Shown: piece by piece, positions 1 to 10,666 of the stretch | How the letters are laid out: each line of letters starts with the position of its first letter | How positions within the stretch are numbered: the stretch's first letter is position 1 | Assembly: GCA_036186865.1 (NCBI GenBank) | Contig: AP025067.1 | Coordinates: 21,322,648 to 21,386,647, forward strand | Direction: 5' to 3' | Origin: Eustoma russellianum | Taxonomy: Eukaryota > Streptophyta > Magnoliopsida > Gentianales > Gentianaceae | DNA: 64,000 nt | Notes under the pieces: model-generated | What the model was told of the DNA's origin: nothing | Database searches by the model: none | What the model saw: only the letters and a program-made list of their open reading frames with translations | Position numbers and translations under genes: made by a program

Positions 1-1347
1 CATTGAACTAATAGTGTTAGATGATTCAAGTTGAAGAACTTCTAGTTGAGAAGTTAGATTCAAGTTAGACGTCTCCAACTTGTTCTTCTCCTCAACTATT
101 CTTTTCTTCTCCTTGGATAGCTTCTTATATCTATCATGCAACTTTTCTAATTCATCCAACAATTCATCTTGAGTAAAATCACATTCAGAGTCAGAATCGA
201 ATGTTACCTCATTTGTAGACTTTGAAGCCAAACATGTTTGTGCAACTTCAGGTTCTTCCTCGGATTCGGAAGAAGATGTGTCATCCCAAGTGCTTGAACT
301 TGCCTTGAGAGCTTTCTTCCTCCTTTGCATAGGTTCTACTCTAGTTTTTGTCCTTGTCTTTTCATCCATGTCACGGTTTTTGTTCTTGTTTGGACAATCA
401 TATGAGATGTGTCCTTGTTTGCCACATTCATAACACTTAAGTTCTTTATCATACCATTTACCATCTTGTTTGTTAGATTTCACATTGATAGGGGCAGCTG
501 ATTTTGCTTGTCTTTTAGTTGGTCTTTTCTTGAAAAACTTCCTTAAACGCCTAGCTAACAACATTATGTCTTCTTCATCACTTTCATCATCACTTTCATA
601 CTCGGCTTGATTAGATGATTCGGGTTCATTTGTTACAAATGCAAGTGATTTAGACTTGTTACTAGTTTCAGCCTTTCTTATATTCAACTTGTTTTCATAA
701 ACTTTTAAAGAGCCTATCAATTCATCAAGTTTTATTTGAGAAAGATCTTTGCTTTCTTCAATGGCACTAACTTTGGCATCCCATTCAATTGGCAAACTTC
801 TCAAAACTTTTTGCACTTTTTCTTTCATCAAAAACGTTTTACCAAGGGATTCAAGTGAGTTGTATAAGTTTGTAAGCCTTAAATCCATATCAACAATTGA
901 TTCATTAGGCAGTAAATGGAATGATTCAAGTGTAGTCATTAACATGTTAATCTTTGATTCCTTTACTTGATTAGTTCCTTCATGCTTCATTTCAAGACAT
1001 TTCCACATATCCTTTGCACTTAAACATGAAGAGACATAGGCAGATTCACTCCTACTTAAACCATTCAACAATAATTGCATTGCTTTAGCATTAAGACTCA
1101 TTTTCTTTTTATCTTCATCACTCCAATCTTTTCTATATTTCTCAACTTCTTGTGATAAGCCATCAATTATAACATGCTTAGTAGGCACATAAGGTCCATC
1201 TTCAATGATGGACCACAAGTCTATGTCAATAGCCATTAAGAACAATTTCATCCTAAGTTTCCAATGACTAAAGTTTTCTCCATCAAAAAGAGGTGGTCTT
1301 TGTGTGGACATGCCTTCTAATTCTATTTTCATGTGTGACTTAGACAT
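1..1347 (-). CDS. Ty1/Copia Gag, 5' part of polyprotein (partial, runs off left edge)
   Basis: An open minus-strand frame of 449 codons starts at the ATG at 1347-1345 and leaves the window at base 1. The N-terminus has the Copia Gag pattern (FDGENFSHWKLRMK, then a WSIIEDGP stretch), as in the UBN2 / Copia Gag family. The middle is helical and charged. A single CCHC zinc knuckle (CYECGKQGHISYDC) lies near 393-436 and is followed by a basic then acidic coiled-coil-like stretch. Gag forms the virus-like particle and binds the element RNA. The start is chosen because it is the first ATG after the primer site and LTR immediately to the right. No stop or frameshift is visible in the part present. 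Protease, integrase and RT would lie outside the window. The lineage looks SIRE/Maximus-like, which is an inference only. Confidence 0.9.
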   Translation of the reverse strand, partial: MSKSHMKIELEGMSTQRPPLFDGENFSHWKLRMKLFLMAIDIDLWSIIEDGPYVPTKHVIIDGLSQEVEKYRKDWSDEDKKKMSLNAKAMQLLLNGLSRSESAYVSSCLSAKDMWKCLEMKHEGTNQVKESKINMLMTTLESFHLLPNESIVDMDLRLTNLYNSLESLGKTFLMKEKVQKVLRSLPIEWDAKVSAIEESKDLSQIKLDELIGSLKVYENKLNIRKAETSNKSKSLAFVTNEPESSNQAEYESDDESDEEDIMLLARRLRKFFKKRPTKRQAKSAAPINVKSNKQDGKWYDKELKCYECGKQGHISYDCPNKNKNRDMDEKTRTKTRVEPMQRRKKALKASSSTWDDTSSSESEEEPEVAQTCLASKSTNEVTFDSDSECDFTQDELLDELEKLHDRYKKLSKEKKRIVEEKNKLETSNLNLTSQLEVLQLESSNTISSM

Positions 1348-1519
1348 GCTTCTTAGTGTGTGAGAAAACGTTTAAAACACTTATAAGAAGGAAAGAAAGT
1401 GTCACCTTGTTGTAGATACCAAATATGAAGAATATAAGAAAACCAGAAAATTTCCAGCAACTTTGCAACTTGGAGTGTAAACTGTTTTCAGCTCAAATAA
1501 GAATATGGTGCTCAACCTT

Positions 1520-1531
1520 GCTCTGATACCA
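1520..1531 (-). other. Primer binding site of the Copia element
   Basis: Read on the minus strand this is TGGTATCAGAGC, complementary to the 3' end of plant initiator-Met tRNA. It lies two bases from the LTR end (TGTTGG... on the plus strand from 1534) and about 170 bp upstream of the Gag start, so it fixes the element's orientation and the inner LTR boundary. Confidence 0.9.
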
Positions 1532-1533
1532 CT

Positions 1534-4216
1534 TGTTGGACCTGTATAGCACCACTAGAGGGGGGGGGGTGAATAGTGGGTTAGCGGAAATTACACTACA
1601 ATTACCTTCAAAAAGTTGTTTGAAGACCCCTTTGCCTCTTTAGCCTCAGGTTCTGGAATTTCCAGAAACAGTTCACTGTTTTGAGTGCTTTGGTTGAACC
1701 ACTTATACACCTGTGCAAGCTCTCAAACTTGGCAGAGATCAAGTTTAGGATGTTTATAGTATGTCACAAAAAATTCAGTCAATTCCAAGCAAGTTTGCAC
1801 GTTCAAATAAACAAGAAAAGTAAAGTGTGCAATTCTGGCAGTTTCAGGCAGAATGTTAGCTTAACTTCAAACGATGATATCTCAAAATCTACCCGTGCTA
1901 TTTTGATGAATCTTATGTCAAATTAAACCTTACGATGTCTAGTTTAATTTGATATAAGGCTCACTTCAAGATTCGTAGGATAACCTATTCAAATTGAACA
2001 AGTTTTGCACACTGGTCAGAATTGTTCACAGAATGTAGCAACAATTTTGTGAAGACGATTTGAATATGCTAAACTCCTTAGAATTTAGTGATTCTTGCGG
2101 CTAATGAAAGCTAACACATTGAAGTATAATATATCCAAAATTCATGCAATTCTAAGACTGTTTGCTTGTTCAATTATGCGTGCCAAGTTAGTGTAATTCT
2201 CAGGCAGAAAACAGTAAGTGCAGAAAATAAGTAAAGAACACAAGGAATTATCCTGGTTCGGTCAATGTGACCTACTCCAGTCCCAAGAGACACCTTCTCT
2301 TGGATTTCACTAAACATCAAACACCAATATCACCTTACAAAGCCAAAGGAAGAAGCTTTTCACCAACTTCTTCAAGAGACTTCACCAAAACTGAAAAACA
2401 GCAACTAGTTTGTTTCACCTTTGCACCTTTGCACCTTTGCACCTTTTGCTCACCTCTAAGGAGTTAGCTTTATACACCAGCTTCTCCCTTACAATATATG
2501 TCGTTTAAAGATGTTGAAATGACAAGAAATGAAGAACTATACAATCATAAAGCTTGCTGCAAATGTGTTCTTCAATATAGAAGAATAGAAGAGAAGAATG
2601 GAGACAAAGAGCTGAATGTCTTGCTTGCTTTTCTTTTGTTTTTCGTTGGTGCCCTTTTACTCTTCACCTTTGGAGCTATTTATAGCCAAGAGGACAGCCT
2701 AAAGGCTCCTTAATGTAGACGTTGGAATGGTTGATAAATGGAGAAAATTCAGCACTTTTCTAGCTATCCAAATTCAGCATTTGACTTTCAAAATAAAGTT
2801 GATCTTTTGATGCTTTGAATTGGTCTTCCAATCTGAACTTTTACCCTTCATCTTATCCATTATAGCCGTTGAAATGAGGTGGAAAAACAGCTTCATTTGA
2901 ACGTTTAAAAGGCAGCTCCAATCAGCAATGTCCATGTGTGAATAACTTGCCATGTATGCAGCTGAATTGGCGTGTATTTTGCACAATTTTATCTCCTCAT
3001 TTTGAACACTAAATGAACGTTGGAATGGCCTAGAAGATAGGCATTGGAGAGTAGTTCAAAGATAGATAGAAATCAGCCAAGCTTTTGAGTTTGAATTAGT
3101 CTTCAACTTTTGAACACATAGCCGTTGCATAGCTTTCTTGGTTGAGAGATTTTTGCTCCAAATTTGAACCAAAATAGCCGTTTGTAACCAGCTCCAAAAT
3201 ATACAAGAATAGTCATTTGAAATCAGCACCAAAATAGGATTTATTTCAACTTGCCTTGACTTGTTCAAAATCTGAAAATTTGAACATGATTTGTGTGCCA
3301 ATATCCGTTTGCACACATATAATATATAGCCATTTATGTCTTCAACATGTAGCATAGAATACCATATGAAGAATGCCAAGAATTCCAAGAAAACCATATA
3401 TGTGATAACCATAATATAAGAATCCCAAATGATATACCATGCTGCCCGTTTCCATAAATATAGGGCATGTACTATATGTGACATAAACACATATAAACAT
3501 CATATAAACAATATATAACACGTTAGAAGATCCATTGGCAAGTGAAGAGACCAGAATACCCCTTAGCACAAAAATAGGAATTTTGTCCTAGGATGAACCT
3601 AGACATGGTGCTGCTCCAGATTCATTTTTGCCATGATGTGACATGACTTATAAATGTGTCATATGATCATATAAATCCGTTGGAAGAAGACCAAATAAGA
3701 ATGAGAAGTCCAAATGGTGAAATTACCAAAATAACCCTTATAAAGATCAATAAGCTTCACCACCGTGTCAAGTCAGTTTTTATCCGTGTCAAGCATGCTT
3801 TTCCTCAGCCAATTAGATTCTAAATTGAATAAGGATCATGTGGGCTTTTGAATCACTCAATTTGGAGTTCATTTGCCCAAGATATGAACCAAAACCTGCA
3901 ATAGGATACTAAACCGAGCAATTTGCCTTATATTGTAAGTCATGTGACTTCAAGGCTTGGTTAGATCATATAATTAACATGTATTGGCATATATATCATC
4001 TAAGATCAGTTTGAACATATCTTGATTTAGACATGTGATTGAATTGGCCAAGTTCAATCTCATGATCTTAATCAAACTTGTTCAATCTTGATTCATTCAA
4101 TCAATTTCACATTTAGCTCATAAGTTCATGTCTTGCACATTATACTTTAAACGTTACACACATATACATGCTCACATATGCATTTTGCAATCATTCAAAC
4201 ATGATATATCACAACA
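1534..4216 (-). repeat. 5' LTR of the Copia element (outer boundary uncertain)
   Basis: The inner end starts with TGTTGGACC, followed by a run of ten or so G and then GTGAATAG, as seen in many plant Copia LTRs. A TATA-like box (CTATAAATAGC on the minus strand) sits at about 2675-2688, so R-U5 is roughly 1.1 kb and U3 lies to its right. U3 is AT-rich with recurring GCCGTT and CGTTG(G/A)AATG words. The right end is not certain: CACAACA at 4210-4216 would match the expected ...CAACA terminus and is used here, but CTTCAACA near 3344 is another candidate. No second LTR is in the window, so this cannot be settled from sequence alone. Confidence 0.5.
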
Positions 4217-5281
4217 TGAATGAGCTGAGATGGAGTAAATTCCATCTCAAAAAGCTAGCCGAATGTTTGTTCAAAACCTATTTGAAATCTGAAATACAAT
4301 TGAAATTTGAAACTAGATAGAAAATCTGATTTCTCTTGATATCTTCTTGGACCCTTAGCTGTGTGTTTGAAGGCTAATTGGGGGCTTGATTGGCTGATCT
4401 TTTGCTCTTGGATGAGGTGCTACTTGAAGTTCAAATAGGGTTGAATTTGAGTTCAAACAGATTATCCTTTTGAATTCAACTTGTAATCTTGTTTAGGCTT
4501 GAAATCTGATCATCTCCTTTGTCTTCAAAATGCCGTGTATTATTGATGATAAGATGATGGATGACTTGTCTTGTATCTTGAAACTCAAGCTCCAATTGGT
4601 TTGAGTTGGAAATTCAAGTTATGTTTGCATTTTTGAATTCAAATTGAGCTCAACTTTTGAATACCCTTGGCCAGCCCTTATCTTGTCTTGTAGATGATGT
4701 TAAGTTGATTATTTGAGAGGAATTCTAGCTTGGAAATGCCGTGTGTAACCATGTTTCTTTTCTTGTCTTGGAAATGCCGTGTGTAACCATGTTTCTTTTG
4801 GGGAGACATTGAGACAAACATTCTTCTTAGGACAAACATTCCTTGGGGGCCAAATATTCTCTGGACAAAAGTTGCTTTAAACATTCTCTAGATCATGTCT
4901 TTTAAACCTCATCTTCAAAAACATTCTCTTCGACCTCCAAATTGCCAACGTTCCTTTTGTCTCCTCTTGGGGAACATGCCTTTAAAACTCATTCTAGAAC
5001 TCCATTTGACTTGAAATTTAGCATGTACCTATTTTCCTACAAGACAAACATATAGAAACAAGGATCACAAGAAAATGAGACAAAAATGAAAATAAAAACA
5101 CACTCAGACACGCAATGTACCTAACATTCATATTGTAGGTTCAATAAGGTGAACCCAATGAACCTCAGACTCATCTTGCATATGCCTATACAAGAAGGTT
5201 CCAACTTGATGTCCAAGTTCTCTAGCCCTCCTTCTTGTTATAGGACCCATGACCTCCTGATGGGATCTCTGATCCTCAAAA
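4217..5281 (-). repeat. Remnant D: truncated 3' LTR of an A-like Gypsy element
   Basis: This continues leftwards from the D pol pseudogene and resembles the U3 of family A in style: GCCGTGTG(T/A) words, AAACATTCTCT words, CCTACAAGACAAACATA where family A has CCTACAAAGCAAATACATA, and a decayed coding tail near 5132-5281 ending in LIEPTI instead of FIEPST. No TATA box or R/U5 region is seen, so the LTR is truncated, possibly because the Copia element inserted into it. The left limit is inferred from the proposed Copia end. Confidence 0.55.
4729..4799. repeat. Tandem duplication, 38-bp period, two copies
   Basis: The stretch beginning CTTGGAAATGCCGTGTGTAA at 4729 recurs at 4767 without visible change. 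It lies in the U3-like part of remnant D, so it is probably a local slippage duplication. Confidence 0.85.
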
Positions 5282-7233
5282 ATCCCCCCTCCTCAAGAGG
5301 ATTCGTCCTTGAATCAAAGGGTTCATCGTTGAAAGGGGTTAGCTCAGCAACATTGAAAGTAGAAGAAATAGAACCATACCTCTTGGGAAGATTAAGGACA
5401 TAGGCATTGTCACCTATGCGTTTTAGGATTTGGAATGGCCCATCTCCTCTTGGCAACAACTTTGATTTCCTTTCGTTAGGAAACCTCTCTTTGTGTAAAT
5501 GCGATCAAACCAAATCACCAGGTTCAAACACGACTCGTTTTCTATGTTTGTTGGCTCGTTTTGCATAAGTTTTGTTTTTCTCCTCAAGTTGGGTCTTAAC
5601 TTTTTCATGCAATTTCTTTATCTTTTCAGCTTTTTGTTTACCATTTTTTACTTGAACGTTCTTGTACACGAATGAGAATCAAATTAAGAGGGGACAAGGG
5701 GTTAAAACCATACACAATATCAAAGGGACTATGCGAGGTACCGTGATGAACACTCCTATGGTATGCAAATTCAATGTATGGTAAACAATCTTCCCAATGC
5801 TTGAGATGCTTTTGTAAGATGGCACGCAAAAGTTGGGATACAGTATGGTTAACAACCTCAGTTTGGCCATCAGTTTGTGGGTCAGCAGTGGTAGAAAACA
5901 ACAATTGAGTACCAAGCTTAGCCCACAAAACACGAGAAAATTAACTTAGAAATTTTATATCCCTATCACTCACAATGGTACGTGGCATGCCATGCAAGCT
6001 TACAATTTCTCTAAAAAACAAGTCAGCAACATGTGTGGCATCATCTACTTTCTTACATGCAATGAAGTACGCCATTTTTGAAAACCTATCTACCGCAACA
6101 TAAATGCTATCCTGCCCTCCTTGTGACCTAGGGAGACCAAAAACGAAGTCCATAGAAATGTCAATCCAAGGGGAGTCAGGAACATGTAAGGGTGTGTAAG
6201 GGCCATGTGGTTGAGATTTGGATTTTGCTTGCTTGCAAGTGATGCAACTACCACACAACCTCTCTACATCTACGCGCATGTGTTGCCAGTAGAAATGCTC
6301 TTTAAGAGTTTTGAGGGTCTTGAACACTCCAAAGTACATGGGCTTCTTTAACCAATACTTCTGGCAGGGACGATACACATAACTTATGCTCCTTAAAGAG
6401 TTATCCTTCATGCATGCAGAATTTTCTGAAGGGGGCTCTTGACATGCCTCAAAGATAGTGCCGAAGTCATGATCCTGGGGATATAGGTCCTTAAGTGATT
6501 CGAAGCCCAATAATCAAGAGGATACTAGTCACTAGTGTGTATCCCCTAGAGAGGGCATCAGCAACTATGTTATCCTCTCCTTGTTTGTACTTAATCACAC
6601 TAAAGAATTGCTCAATAAACTCTACCCACTTGGCATGTCTCTTGTTCAACTTTCCTTGCCCTTTAAGGTACTTCAGGCTTTCATGATCAGCGTGGATCAC
6701 AAACTCTATAGGTTAAAGATAGTGTTGCCAAATTTGTAGGGATCTCATAAGGGCATAAAGTTCCTTATCGTAGGTAGAGTAATTCAGTGAGGCACCTTTC
6801 AATTTCTCGTTAAAGTAGGCTATGGATTTCCTTCCTTAGGTTAATACTGCACCAATACCACTCCACTCGCATCACATTCAATTTCGAACGTCTCATCAAA
6901 GTTGGGTAACCTAAGGATGGGTGTCGTGGTTAGCCTCCTTTTAAGTTCATCAAACGCATGTTGTTGTGGCTCCTTCCACTGAAAAGACACATCTTTTTTG
7001 ACAATTTCATTTAGGGGTGCAGCTATGGATGAAAAATCCTTTACAAACCTCCTATAGAAGCTTGCAAGTCTTTGGAAGCTGTGCACTTCCCCGAAAGTCT
7101 TAGGTGCAGGTCACTCCACAATGGATCTAACCTTCTCCTCATCCATCTCTATTCGTTCAGCCGAGATGACAAATCCTAGGAAAACAACTCGTTCCAGGCA
7201 AAAGGAGCACTTCTTAAAGTTGGTGTAAAGTTG
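5282..7233 (-). pseudogene. Remnant D: decayed Gypsy pol (RT C-terminus, RNase H, integrase)
   Basis: Read on the minus strand from 7233, this gives the RT C-terminus (FKKCSF..., the FYRRFVKDFS thumb region), RNase H (IECDASG, HADHESLKYLKGQ, IVADALSR) and integrase (CGSCITCKQAK, DISMDFVFGLPRS, IVSDRDIKFLS, TTADPQTDGQTEVVN, then the C-terminal DNA-binding part). It is clearly of family A, but several stops and frameshifts split it, for example a stop near 5941 and frame changes near 6490, 6840 and 7086. Gag, protease and the RT palm are missing: similarity ends abruptly at about 7233. The G run before its LTR has six G where intact relatives have seven, which also puts the tail out of frame. 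Confidence 0.9.
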
Positions 7234-7734
7234 AATTGAATCCCAGCCATCCTATCATCATCAAATTAGATTTTCTACTCTTCATTCCTCAACAAACACA
7301 GCTGGAAGGATAGGAGGAGGACAGACAACAAACAAATTCAAGGTCCACTCAAATTCAAACTCAACTTGAATTCAAACTTCACCCAACTTTTGAATTCAAG
7401 TTCAACCTCATCCTACTTATCAAATCAGCTCTCCAAGGCCTCATTTACTGACCACATACACGGCTGAATCAAGGAGAAAGTCAACTGATTTTTGGCAAGG
7501 ATTTTCTAGCTATTTTTTGAATTCAAACAATTAGCAAATTCAAGTTCAATTCAAATGTTTTCTAGCTATTTCTTTTAGATAATATATGGTTATTTAAAGT
7601 GTCTTTAGGCATCTATAAATAGGCCACCTTTGGCCTATTTGTAGACAAACTTTTGATGAATAACAATTCTTGATATTTTCTTCACTTCTTGTGAGACTTT
7701 GTTTTCTTGGTTTTGCATTAAAAATCTAAGTTAA
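7234..7734 (+). repeat. Fragment E: plus-strand A-like LTR, broken by C0
   Basis: The last ~130 bp match the TATA/R region of family A LTRs in order: CTATAAATAGGCC near 7611, GATGAATAACAATTCTTGATATT, then CTTGGTTTTGCATTAAAAA and (C/T)AAGTTAA. The U3 portion is more diverged but keeps the GAATTCAA-rich composition. The left end abuts the truncated RT of D at about 7233 with no LTR terminus, so this is a rearrangement junction. C0 begins immediately after GTTAA (7730-7734). If this reading is right, family A sequence resuming with GTTAAGATCC should follow the 3' end of C0 outside the window. Confidence 0.7.
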
Positions 7735-8920
7735 TGATGAGCTACAGCCTAACCTTGTGGATACAAACACTGATGATGACACCTCACTGCCCCGCACAGG
7801 TCCCATAACAAGGAGTATGGCTAAGAAGTTGTTGCATTGTGTTGAATCATTTCTTTATAGGCATGAAGAGGATGAACCAAGCAAAGATGATGTCCATTGG
7901 GTTTATATGATACAAGCTTTGATCTAGTTGTATCAAAAACATGTTGTACATATCTTTAGTTGTTCTTTTTAATATTGTTGGTTGGTTAACCTTGTTTTAG
8001 GATAGTTTGTGTTTTATCATTGCCTTGTTTTCAGGTACACGTACTTAGCTTGAAAATACAATTAGAATCTGAATTTTTGTTCAAGCAAGGTGGTGACAAG
8101 CAAGTAGCTTACAAGCAAGAAGGTGACAAGCACCCATGTCAAAATCCGAATTATCTTCAACGCCAAACATGATGGACAAGCTGCTCAAAGCATGAACCAA
8201 TTGGGAGAAGTCTTGCAAATGTTCAAACCAATCAAAAACAAGTTGGAGACAAGCAAGCAAGCTGCACAAAAATTGATCCAATCAGATTGAGGCTGTTTAA
8301 GGCCTAATTCACGCAAGAGAGGTTTGAAAATTCAAAGTCAAACTTGCAACCAATCAAAGGCAATTCAAACCAAGTTGCTCAAAGTATTATCCAATCAAAA
8401 TTGATCAAGAAATGTGGCTGAAACAAGCAAGGAAGCACGGCAAGGAAACCAGCTTTCTTGGAACCAAAATTGTTCAAACAAGTTACCAAGCAAGCATGTT
8501 ACTTTTAGACTTATACTTTGTACTTTAAACCTTGTACCTTTGTAAATTTCGTTGGTTATAAGTAGGTTAGGAACCTGAATGTAAAAAGAACCACAATTCA
8601 AAAACATTTCAATCAAAATTTCCTTTAAGGAATTCTCAACTTTCCTAGTTGAAGTTTGAACCACTAAACGGTTTCTTTCAAGTTCATAGCCTAGAACTTG
8701 TTAGTATTTGCTTCATTTTTGGTTTACAGCATCTTAGGGTCTCAATGAGGTTTTAGATGTGTTGGAATGCCAAACAGGAAGAGGTGTTGGCATGAATTGA
8801 GCCAAGGACAAACGGTTACAGTTCAAGGGGTGTCATTGTGATGTTCTTTGCCATAGCCGAGGTTCAAATCAGTTTGGAATAGAAGACAAAGTCTTGGAAA
8901 CGTTTTCTAGCCTTTATTTG
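7735..8920 (+). repeat. C0 5' LTR, main part
   Basis: This is the LTR from its TGATGAGCTA start to the A2 insertion point. The remaining eight bases are at 57571-57578, giving about 1,194 bp in all. The first ~190 bp are a silent copy of the coding tail found at 63523-63715 (GPITRSMAKKL...DEPSKDDVHWVYMI). U3 carries several CCAAT words (near 8190, 8225, 8278, 8350, 8392). A TATA-like TATAAGTA is at 8557-8564. Bases 8916-8920 (ATTTG) are the duplicated target of A2. Confidence 0.9.
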
Positions 8921-10417
8921 TGATGCGTGCAACTCGTGGGCTCCAACGATTCCACCTTCCAAACGTCCTTCACAAAGGGTTAGGCACAAGGAAGAAGACT
9001 TCCCCTTGCTTCCTTAGTGATTAAAAACGTATGGATCAAGAATGAGCAAGACCAACACTTCAAGATGGTCGTTGATCAGGCAAACCAATACGGCCCTCCT
9101 GGACGGCACCTTTAAGCAATGGCAACACCTTCAATATGCTCAACTTTGAAGGATCTTAACCTAGGTTTTTAATGCAAAACCAAGAAAACAAAGTATCACA
9201 CAAAGTGAATGAAATATCAAGAATTGTTATTCATCAAAAGGTCCTCTTCCTAGGCGCCCCAAAGGCTCTATTTATAGGCTGAGATTGAGCCTTAAAATGT
9301 CTAGAATTAATTCAAAATAAAGCTAGCTAACAATCTTTGAAAATTGAAAACTATTTGAATTCAAAACTAAAACAAATCCTAGCTAGAAACTTCAAATCTT
9401 GCAAGACATTATCCTCAATGAATCTGGTCATGTTTGGTGATGAAATGGCGTTGGAGGCTTGATCTTGACATAGATGAGATGGTTGTGTTTGACTTCAAAG
9501 GCTGGTTGAAGATTGAATTCAATTTGAATTTGAACTTGACTTCAAACTTGAATCTAATCTTTGAATTTTGATCTCTCCTCTTTTGCTCTCCAAATTGGCG
9601 TGTAACTATAGAAGATGGCGTGTGATAAGGTCTACAAGGGGTTGAGATGTTGGATTCAAATGCTGGTTGGAGATTGAGTTTAAATTGAACTTGAATTTAA
9701 ACTTGGATTCAAATTTGAATTGTCATCTCATCTTTGTTATCCTTCAATTTTGACTTCATGTTGGCGTTGGAGTGGATGAGATTAGGCTGAAATCTTCTTT
9801 GAACTTTAAGTCTCCAATTGATTGAGATTGAATTCAAATTAAGGTTGAATTTTAAATTCAAGCCTAGCTTTGAATTTAAACTCAATTGATCATTATCCAT
9901 TTGCTTCAATCATGGCCGGCCCCCCTCTTGTGGATAATGGAGATGATTTTGATTTCAACTTGATCGAGAGATTCTATCTTGGACACCTTTGAATTTGTCT
10001 TAGCGTAGACAAACATTCTCTCTTCAAACATTCTCTTGAAACATTCTCTTCAAACATTCTCTTCAAACATTCTCTTGAAACATTCTCTTCAAACATTCTC
10101 TTGAAACATTCTTTTGAAACATTCTCTTCTTCAAACATTCTCTTGTACCTAATTTACCTACAAAGCAGATACATAAAACTAAGATCACACGACACAAAAT
10201 AAAATCCAAAAAAACAAAGAGTGTAGACGTGCATGTGATACATGCTCAAGTTGAAGGTTCAATGAAATGAACCCAAGGAGTCTTAGGTTCATCTTGAACA
10301 TGCTTGTACAAGAAGGTGGCAACTTGATGACAAAGTTCCCTTGCCCTCCTTCTTGTCATAGGACCTTTGACCTCTTGATGGGGTCCTTGATCCTCATCGG
10401 ACCCTTGATCCTCATCA
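8921..10417 (-). repeat. A2 3' LTR
   Basis: 1,497 bp, bounded by the target duplication on the left and the polypurine tract (ATCCCCCCTCCTC on plus) on the right. It contains the coding tail (right end), the ~13-bp AAACATTCTCTTC minisatellite, GGCGT(G/T)(T/G)G words in U3 and a TATA box near 9270-9280 (CTATTTATAG on plus). Its end carries two copies of the 18-bp unit GATGAGGATCAAGGGTCC, where its 5' partner has one. Confidence 0.92.
10010..10145. repeat. LTR minisatellite, AAACATTCTCTTC-type (A2 3' LTR)
   Basis: About ten imperfect 12-13-bp units alternate AAACATTCTCTTC and AAACATTCTCTTG. They lie between the coding tail and the GGCGTGTG-rich part of U3. The unit number differs between LTR copies. 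Confidence 0.85.
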
Positions 10418-10666
10418 ATCCCCCCTCCTCAAAAGGATTCGTCCTCGAATCAAAAAGGTCATCGTTGAAAGGGGTGAGGTCAGCAACATTAAAAGTAGGT
10501 GAAATTGAACCATACCTGTCGGGAAGATCGAGGATGTATGCATTGTCACCTATGCGTTTCAATACCTTAAAGGGTCCATCTCCTCGAGGCAACAATTTTG
10601 ACTTTCTTTCATTGGGAAATCTTTTTTTGCGCAAATGTAACCACACTAAATCTCCAGGTTTGAACA
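10418..10666 (-). pseudogene. A2 integrase C-terminal part (left of the A1 insertion)
   Basis: This continues the A2 polyprotein after the A1 insertion at 10666/35655. It encodes FKPGDLVWLHLRKKRFP, a GDGPFKVLKRIGDNAYIL stretch and DSRTNPFEEGG: the non-catalytic integrase C-terminal domain and the residues translated from the polypurine tract. The tract here has six G instead of seven, so the LTR-encoded tail is read out of frame (LMRIKGP...). It cannot be expressed with the rest because A1 lies between. Confidence 0.9.

Noticed and set aside
1681..2713. Short plus-strand frames (66-81 codons) in the Copia LTR
   Set aside because: They lie in the R/U5 part of a minus-strand LTR, are short and have no domain.
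3056..3569. Open frames of 75-144 codons on the minus strand in the Copia LTR
   Set aside because: Overlapping frames in AT-rich LTR sequence with no recognisable domain and no upstream context.
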